Program-made: the position numbers and the translations under genes | Shown here: positions 22,302-27,034 of the stretch, piece after piece | How positions within the stretch are numbered: position 1 is the first letter of the stretch | Layout: each line of letters begins with the position of its first letter | Notes under the pieces: model-generated | The model's input: only the letters and a program-made list of their open reading frames with translations | What the model was told of the DNA's origin: nothing | The model's database searches: none | Assembly: GCA_934277975.1 (NCBI GenBank) | Contig: CAKQWE010000010.1 | Coordinates: 1 to 27,034 of the forward strand | Reading direction: 5' to 3' | Source of the DNA: an uncultured Spirochaetales bacterium | Lineage (GTDB): Bacteria > Spirochaetota > Spirochaetia > Sphaerochaetales > Sphaerochaetaceae | DNA: 27,034 nucleotides

Positions 22302-22856
22302 ATGCAGCAGGTACTTTCAAATTGCGAAGACAAGATGGGAAAGAGCGTAGCATCCCTCAACGCGGAATATCTCTCACTTAGAACAGGCAGAGCATCTGCA
22401 TCCATCTTCGACAAGGTCAAAGTGGACTACTATGGACAGGAGACACCCCTCAACCAGGTGGCTTCAGTATCCGTTCCAGAAGCAAGGCTCGTTGTCATAC
22501 AACCATGGGACAAGTCTCTTCTCAGCGTCATAGAGAAGGCGATCCAGAAGAGCGACCTTGGGCTCAACCCTTCAAACGACGGAAAGCTTCTTAGAATCAA
22601 CTTCCCTCCTCTCACTCAGGATAGGAGAAAGGAGCTTGCAAAGCAGGCAAAGAACCTTGCAGAGAACGCAAGGATCGCTGTTCGCAACGTGAGACGTGAC
22701 GGAATGGAGGAGATAAAGAAACTCCAGAAGGCTGGAACGATCTCAGAGGACGAGCAGAAGGATGGAGAGACAAAACTCCAGAAGATGACCGATTCCCATA
22801 TCGCCCAGATCAACGACATTGCAGCGGCGAAGGAAAAGGAGATCATGGAGGTCTGA
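22302..22856 (+). CDS. frr: Ribosome recycling factor
   Basis: Dissociates post-termination ribosomes together with EF-G. At 184 aa it has the standard length. The conserved N-terminal SLRTGRASASIFDKVKVDYYG and the mid-region PLTQDRRKELAKQAK and VRNVRRDGMEEIKKL are plain. I chose ATG 22302 because AGGAG is 6 nt upstream; the frame stays open to 22182, but that part overlaps the tsf terminator. The stop overlaps the uppS start (TGATG). Confidence 0.97.
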   Translation: MQQVLSNCEDKMGKSVASLNAEYLSLRTGRASASIFDKVKVDYYGQETPLNQVASVSVPEARLVVIQPWDKSLLSVIEKAIQKSDLGLNPSNDGKLLRINFPPLTQDRRKELAKQAKNLAENARIAVRNVRRDGMEEIKKLQKAGTISEDEQKDGETKLQKMTDSHIAQINDIAAAKEKEIMEV

Positions 22857-23530
22857 TGCACCTTGGTCTAATTATGGATGGCAACGGTCGTTGGGCCTCC
22901 CAACGGCGGTTGCCACGTGCTGCCGGACACCTGGAGGGCATGAAAGCCTGCAAAAGGGTCATTGTCGCGGCAAAGAACATGGGGGTTAAATACCTCACGC
23001 TCTATGTGTTCTCGACAGAGAACTGGAAAAGACCTCAGCAGGAGGTCGATTATCTTATGGGTCTTCTTGCAAAGAAGCTTCCTGGAGAAATTAGATTCTA
23101 TCAGGAGAACAACATAAGGATACTTTTCAGGGGGGATATAGCATCGCTTCCAAAAGAAGCACAGGAGAGCCTTGAAAAGACAAAGCAAGAGACGAGTGCC
23201 ATGGACGGCATAACCGTCATACTTGCAATAAACTATGGCGGACAGGACGAAATAGCACGAGCCTGCTCCCGTTTCATTGAGAAAAATCCGGGCAAGCCCA
23301 TATCAATACAGGATATACAGGAAAACCTAGACCTTCCGCAGGTCCCCGCCCCAGACCTCATAGCCCGCAGTGCAGGAGAGATGAGGCTTAGCAACTTCAT
23401 GCTTTGGGACAGTGCATACGCAGAATTCCTTTCCATAGAAGACCTTTGGCCGGACTGGGGAGAGGCGCAGGTCAAACGATGCCTCGATGCACTTTCAAAA
23501 CGAGTCAGGAAATATGGAGGATTGGTGTAA
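22856..23530 (+). CDS. uppS: Isoprenyl (undecaprenyl) diphosphate synthase
   Basis: cis-Prenyltransferase that extends farnesyl diphosphate with isopentenyl diphosphate to make the lipid carrier for peptidoglycan and other glycans. Catalytic Asp8 lies in MDGNGRWAS at the very start. YVFSTENWKRP, INYGGQDEIARA and the C-terminal PDLIARSAGEMRLSNFMLW are family marks; the last usually reads IRTGGE, so ARSAGE is a variant. The length, 224 aa, is slightly short. The ATG overlaps the frr stop, and the stop overlaps the cdsA start (TAATG). DXR, two genes on, supplies the same isoprenoid pathway. Confidence 0.95.
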   Translation: MHLGLIMDGNGRWASQRRLPRAAGHLEGMKACKRVIVAAKNMGVKYLTLYVFSTENWKRPQQEVDYLMGLLAKKLPGEIRFYQENNIRILFRGDIASLPKEAQESLEKTKQETSAMDGITVILAINYGGQDEIARACSRFIEKNPGKPISIQDIQENLDLPQVPAPDLIARSAGEMRLSNFMLWDSAYAEFLSIEDLWPDWGEAQVKRCLDALSKRVRKYGGLV

Positions 23531-24369
23531 TGGAGAAGAACCTTAGGCTACGCATTCTCACATGCGTCGTTGGAATACCGGTTGTGGTTGGAGGGATATT
23601 CCTCTTTCAGGACTACAATTTCATATTCTTCAGCATTCTGGCAATCGCATTCGCCTTCCTAGGTTCAATGGAGATGAGCCGTATGCTGTTCAAAGGCAAG
23701 ACGATTCCATTGGCTGTCGTTGCACCAGCACTTCCCCTACTTCAATACCTTCAGGGAATACAGCAGTGGCCGGAGGAACTCATGGACCTCATGTTCATGA
23801 TCCTTCTCCTTACAGCATTCTCAGTGGAGATATTTTCAGGTGCAAAGGACAATTTCAAGGAATCACTTTCAAGGGCAGCAAAGTCATGTCTGCTTGTGAT
23901 ATATCCAAGCTATTTCATAACGTTCATAATAAGGATGCTCGCCCTTGACGGAATCACAGCCTACTCAATTGTGACTTTCATGGTCCTCGTATTCTCAAAC
24001 GACATCTTCGCATACGTCTTTGGAAGGCTCTTTGGAAAGAACAACAAAGGAATCCTCAAAGCCAGTCCAAAGAAGAGCATCGCAGGCTTCGTTGGAGGCT
24101 TCCTATGCTGCATTGGAATGTCAATGGCGCTCTTTGCGCTATTTGGCAACAACCTCCCCTCCCTTGGAATTGCAATGCAAATCGTCCTAGGTGCTGCAAT
24201 GAGCATAAGCGCAAACATAGGAGATCTCATAGAAAGCGTCTTCAAACGTTCTGCAGGGGTCAAGGACTCTGGAAACATCATCCCTGGCCGCGGCGGGGTT
24301 CTGGATTCAATGGACTCCCTCATTTCCGCTGCGCCAATCTTCTTCATATTGCTCAGCATAGGTCTCTGA
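23530..24369 (+). CDS. cdsA: Phosphatidate cytidylyltransferase
   Basis: Membrane enzyme that makes CDP-diacylglycerol from phosphatidate and CTP, the entry point to phospholipids. It has 279 aa with about seven hydrophobic segments, then the signature FKRSAGVKDSGNIIPGRGGV followed by LDSMDSL. Many family members have GHGG and DRxDS here; the GRGG and DSMDS forms are a variant. GGAGG is 9 nt before ATG 23530, and the ATG overlaps the uppS stop by 1 nt. A longer frame from 23404 is only the shadow of uppS. dxr starts 4 nt after its stop. Confidence 0.95.
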   Translation: MEKNLRLRILTCVVGIPVVVGGIFLFQDYNFIFFSILAIAFAFLGSMEMSRMLFKGKTIPLAVVAPALPLLQYLQGIQQWPEELMDLMFMILLLTAFSVEIFSGAKDNFKESLSRAAKSCLLVIYPSYFITFIIRMLALDGITAYSIVTFMVLVFSNDIFAYVFGRLFGKNNKGILKASPKKSIAGFVGGFLCCIGMSMALFALFGNNLPSLGIAMQIVLGAAMSISANIGDLIESVFKRSAGVKDSGNIIPGRGGVLDSMDSLISAAPIFFILLSIGL

Positions 24370-24373
24370 CTAC

Positions 24374-25540
24374 ATGCGTAGCATCGTCATCCTTGGAATC
24401 ACTGGCAGCATAGGAACCACAGCCCTCAGAGGCTGCACGCTCTTCAAGGACCAAATCCGCATTGTAGGGGCTACCTGCAACATGAGGGTTCCTGAAGCCA
24501 TTGAACTCTGCACGCAGCACAACATCCCAAACCTATGCATAACAGGCTTGTCATCTGGAAGATTGCAGGAAGACCCATTCCAAACACCAGAGGGCATACG
24601 CATTTGGACCGATGTCTCTGAGATGCTCTCATTCCTACAACCACATACAATCCTCAACGGCATAGCAGGGTCTCCAGGGCTCAAGGCATCGTTCGATGCA
24701 ATGGAGAGCTGCCCTTCAAGTACACTTGCCCTTGCGAACAAGGAATCGGTGGTGCTTGGAGGCCATGCATTGTTCGAAGAAGCCAAACGGACAAACTGCA
24801 GGATAATTCCAGTTGACAGCGAACACTCAGCCATAGACGAGCTCGTAAACGCCCATGGAGACGAAGGGATATCCAAGCTTGTCATAACCGCAAGCGGCGG
24901 ACCGTTTCGAAATACTCCATTGGACGAACTTGATGGAATCACACCGGCCCAAGCAACAAAGCACCCAACATGGAAGATGGGACCCAAGATATCCATTGAC
25001 TCCTCCACCCTTGCGAACAAAGGCCTTGAAGTCATAGAAGCCCATTATCTCTTTGGATTTGGCGCAAACGACATAGAGGTGGTCATACATCCCCAAAGCA
25101 TCGTCCACTCCATGGTGAGAACAAAAAGCGGCCAGGTGTATGCCCAAATGTCCCCTCCTGATATGGTTTTTCCAATCATGAGAGCCATCATGTGGCCTAA
25201 GGTGAATAGACAGGTGGGCTCACCCTTGGACTTCACAGAGCTTGATCTGACCTTCAGAAAACTTGACTGTGTTAGATTCCCTTTCGTAGAGGATGCATTC
25301 GAATGCGTGCGTCTCAAGGGCTCCTACCCTATTGCCTACAATGCAGCAAACGAAGTTGCGGTGCAGGCTTTCATAGATGGAAAGGTTCGATACACTGACA
25401 TACGAAACGCTGTAAGACGTGTGCTGGACCTTGATTGGACAACTGGTGCAGCAACGCTTGATGATGTCCTGTCGTTGCAGGAAGAGGCGTTTGCAAAGGC
25501 AAACACTGCAATCCAAGCAATCATAGAGGGGTATAGATGA
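24374..25540 (+). CDS. dxr: 1-deoxy-D-xylulose 5-phosphate reductoisomerase
   Basis: NADPH-dependent enzyme that commits carbon to the MEP isoprenoid pathway. The dinucleotide fold ILGITGSIGTTAL is at residues 5-17. Metal and substrate residues follow: LANKESVVLGG, PVDSEHSAIDE, ASGGPFR, HPTWKMGPKISIDSSTLANK and HPQSIVHSMV. The length of 388 aa is normal. The ribosome-binding site is weak, consistent with reading through from cdsA. Its stop overlaps the rseP start (ATGA). The presence of dxr implies the MEP route rather than mevalonate. Confidence 0.97.
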   Translation: MRSIVILGITGSIGTTALRGCTLFKDQIRIVGATCNMRVPEAIELCTQHNIPNLCITGLSSGRLQEDPFQTPEGIRIWTDVSEMLSFLQPHTILNGIAGSPGLKASFDAMESCPSSTLALANKESVVLGGHALFEEAKRTNCRIIPVDSEHSAIDELVNAHGDEGISKLVITASGGPFRNTPLDELDGITPAQATKHPTWKMGPKISIDSSTLANKGLEVIEAHYLFGFGANDIEVVIHPQSIVHSMVRTKSGQVYAQMSPPDMVFPIMRAIMWPKVNRQVGSPLDFTELDLTFRKLDCVRFPFVEDAFECVRLKGSYPIAYNAANEVAVQAFIDGKVRYTDIRNAVRRVLDLDWTTGAATLDDVLSLQEEAFAKANTAIQAIIEGYR

Positions 25541-26877
25541 ACCTGCCAACCATCACATGGTCATGGATAGTCTCAATCGCCATAGGACTGCTTGGCATAA
25601 GTATCATGGTCATAATCCATGAGCTTGGGCACTTCGTTGCCGCAAGGGCATGTGGAATATCGGTGCAGGCTCTGCAGTTTGGCTTTGGACCTCCAATCAT
25701 TAGATGGGGCAGATACGAGACGGAATACAGAATAGCTGCCATCCCATTTGGAGGCATGTGCAAGATGATGGGGCAGGACGACCTGAAGAACGCCATTGCC
25801 CAGAAGAAAAAGCACATAGAGACATGCGAGGAAGGCTCCATATGGTCCGTAGCTGCATGGAAACGGATACTGGTCTACTTCGCAGGGCCTCTTTCAAACA
25901 TACTCTTTGCTTTCATCTGCTATACAATCCTACTTTCAATGAACACACTTGTGCCCTACTCTCCTGCAAAGATAGTGGTGGCAAGCGACTATCCAAGACT
26001 CTACAACCTTGAAACTTGTGCGGCATCCCAGGCCGGACTTGTCACAGGTGACGTTGTAGAAGCCATAGACGGAGAAGCCGTCGAATCCTACGAGGAGCTT
26101 CAAGGAATGCTTTCTTCCCGCAAAGAGAACATGCCCATTTCAATCGAAACCGCAAGGGGAACCTTTGAACTCAGACCAATAGACGGAGTCTTTGGAATTC
26201 TTCCATTCAAGGAGGCTGTTGTGGGACATGTGAACATGGATACTCCGGAAAAGAGGGCTGGTCTCAAATCCGGAGATAGGATTCTCCTTGTAAATGGAAG
26301 GAACGTCACGAACATGTTCGACCTTTTGGTTGAATCGAGCACTTCCAACCATTTGGTACTGACAGTGCAAAGAAAAACCAAACGCTCCTTGGAAACCCTT
26401 GAAATAGCATTCGACAATCCAGATGCAACGCTAAACTTCACACTGATGCAGCAGACGAAGTCGGTTCCCGGCATGGACTTCTTCTCAGCAATGAAGATAT
26501 CTCTCAAGGAGTGCTTCGACAACTTCAAGCAGTCCATCATTTCACTTGCAAACGTAATACGAGGAAAATCAGGAGCCCATGAAACATTGGGTGGAACCTT
26601 TGCGGCATCGCAAAGCATGGGAATGCTCACAACAAAGGGCTTTGCCGCAGGCTTCAACAGTGGGATGCGCATAGTCTTCTTCCTTCTCGCAAGCGTAAGC
26701 ATGTCGCTGTGCGTTGCAAATCTACTTCCAATCCCAGCCTTGGACGGAGGTCTTATAGTACTAAGCTTCGCAGAGCTCATAACAGGCCACACCTTCCATC
26801 CAAAGCTCTACATGGGGCTTCAGATCACAGGAATCCTCATAATAGCGCTCATCTTCGTACTGCTGACGTTTGCGTGA
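25537..26877 (+). CDS. rseP: RseP-type site-2 intramembrane metalloprotease
   Basis: Zinc protease that cleaves membrane-bound regulatory proteins or remnant signal peptides within the membrane. The active-site HELGH is at residues 28-32 in the first membrane helix (MVIIHELGHFVAAR). The second catalytic motif, NLLPIPALDGG, lies near residue 400. Two PDZ-like domains lie between (AGLVTGDVVEAIDGEAV and AGLKSGDRILLVNGRNV). The length of 446 aa is typical of the two-PDZ form. AGAGGGG is 5 nt before the ATG, which overlaps the dxr stop by 4 nt. It is the last gene of this operon in the window; no anti-sigma factor is nearby. Confidence 0.96.
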   Translation: MNLPTITWSWIVSIAIGLLGISIMVIIHELGHFVAARACGISVQALQFGFGPPIIRWGRYETEYRIAAIPFGGMCKMMGQDDLKNAIAQKKKHIETCEEGSIWSVAAWKRILVYFAGPLSNILFAFICYTILLSMNTLVPYSPAKIVVASDYPRLYNLETCAASQAGLVTGDVVEAIDGEAVESYEELQGMLSSRKENMPISIETARGTFELRPIDGVFGILPFKEAVVGHVNMDTPEKRAGLKSGDRILLVNGRNVTNMFDLLVESSTSNHLVLTVQRKTKRSLETLEIAFDNPDATLNFTLMQQTKSVPGMDFFSAMKISLKECFDNFKQSIISLANVIRGKSGAHETLGGTFAASQSMGMLTTKGFAAGFNSGMRIVFFLLASVSMSLCVANLLPIPALDGGLIVLSFAELITGHTFHPKLYMGLQITGILIIALIFVLLTFA

Positions 26878-26902
26878 GACAAACACTTCAGAGTACAATC
26901 AG

Positions 26903-26946
26903 GATTTTGAACACGTGTGTTCAAAATCTAGGTTCTTCACTTTTTT
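26903..26946 (+). terminator. Perfect 12-bp inverted repeat after rseP, possible terminator
   Basis: GATTTTGAACAC (26903-26914) and GTGTTCAAAATC (26917-26928) are perfect complements 2 bp apart. A TTTTTT run follows, but only after 12 nt (26941-26946). The AT-rich stem and distant T-run make it a weak terminator; a dimeric regulator site is the alternative. Confidence 0.5.
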
Positions 26947-26949
26947 CTG

Positions 26950-27034
26950 GGGGATGGGCCTCTGACGGAAGGGCAGGAGATACCTAGTGGAAGCTATGAG
27001 GCGGCCGTCTAGGCATCCTCTCCATGGCCGAAGT
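26950..27034. other. Right-edge region without a gene, possible structured RNA
   Basis: No supported gene lies here. AGGAGATACCTAG (from about 26974) and CTAGGCATCCTCT (from about 27010) can form an imperfect 13-bp helix enclosing the rest, so a structured RNA or leader is possible. An ATG near the last bases has no ribosome-binding site. I could not match it to any RNA family. Confidence 0.3.

Noticed and set aside
26950..27034. SRP or RNase P RNA at the right edge (GGAAGGGCAGGAG looks like the SRP loop)
   Set aside because: The flanking helix-8 pairing is absent and no other family motif could be found.

Overview
The window looks like a spirochaete chromosome, most likely Treponema-like. 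The strongest support is the right-hand block rpsB-tsf-frr-uppS-cdsA-dxr-rseP, which lacks pyrH between tsf and frr, as I remember the treponemal order. A bacterial XPB-type helicase, an AroD-AroE fusion and a Cys-rich surface lipoprotein with a poly-G promoter fit the same picture. This assignment comes from gene content and memory, not from a database search. No phage, integrase, transposase, CRISPR array, rRNA or tRNA was seen.

Layout. 1-100 is a 23-bp tandem repeat running off the left edge. 104-4192 (minus) carries mfd and then trmB. 4273-5172 (plus) is an inositol-monophosphatase-family enzyme. 5207-6573 (minus) is a translationally coupled pair: an ACT-domain protein followed by a YhhQ-type queuosine-precursor transporter. 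6574-7002 is a gene-free stretch with a good promoter, a short repeat module and an inverted repeat. nrdR (plus) and dgt (minus) then converge, both linked to dNTP supply. 8706-14370 (plus) is a tight five-gene run: small membrane protein, aroK, aroC, XPB helicase and helicase-associated protein. An ABC-F ATPase (minus) follows, with a terminator-like hairpin ahead of its start, and then the aroDE fusion (plus). 18167-19486 (minus) is a surface lipoprotein.

19487-20526 has no large gene but is the most unusual part of the window. It holds (i) a lipoprotein promoter with nine G between its -35 and -10, (ii) a candidate type I toxin-antitoxin locus with a 25-residue membrane peptide and a convergent antisense RNA, (iii) three arrays of degenerate 9- and 10-bp repeats related to those at 6711-6824, and (iv) the rpsB promoter and a structured leader. 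20527-26877 (plus) is the translation, isoprenoid and envelope block, split by a terminator after tsf. From frr on the genes are closely packed and three of the junctions overlap.

Functional threads: translation and ribosome recycling (rpsB, tsf, frr, possibly the ABC-F protein), aromatic amino-acid precursors (aroK, aroC, aroDE), DNA repair and remodelling (mfd, XPB pair), dNTP control (nrdR, dgt), tRNA modification (trmB, yhhQ), and isoprenoid, phospholipid and envelope synthesis (uppS, cdsA, dxr, rseP).
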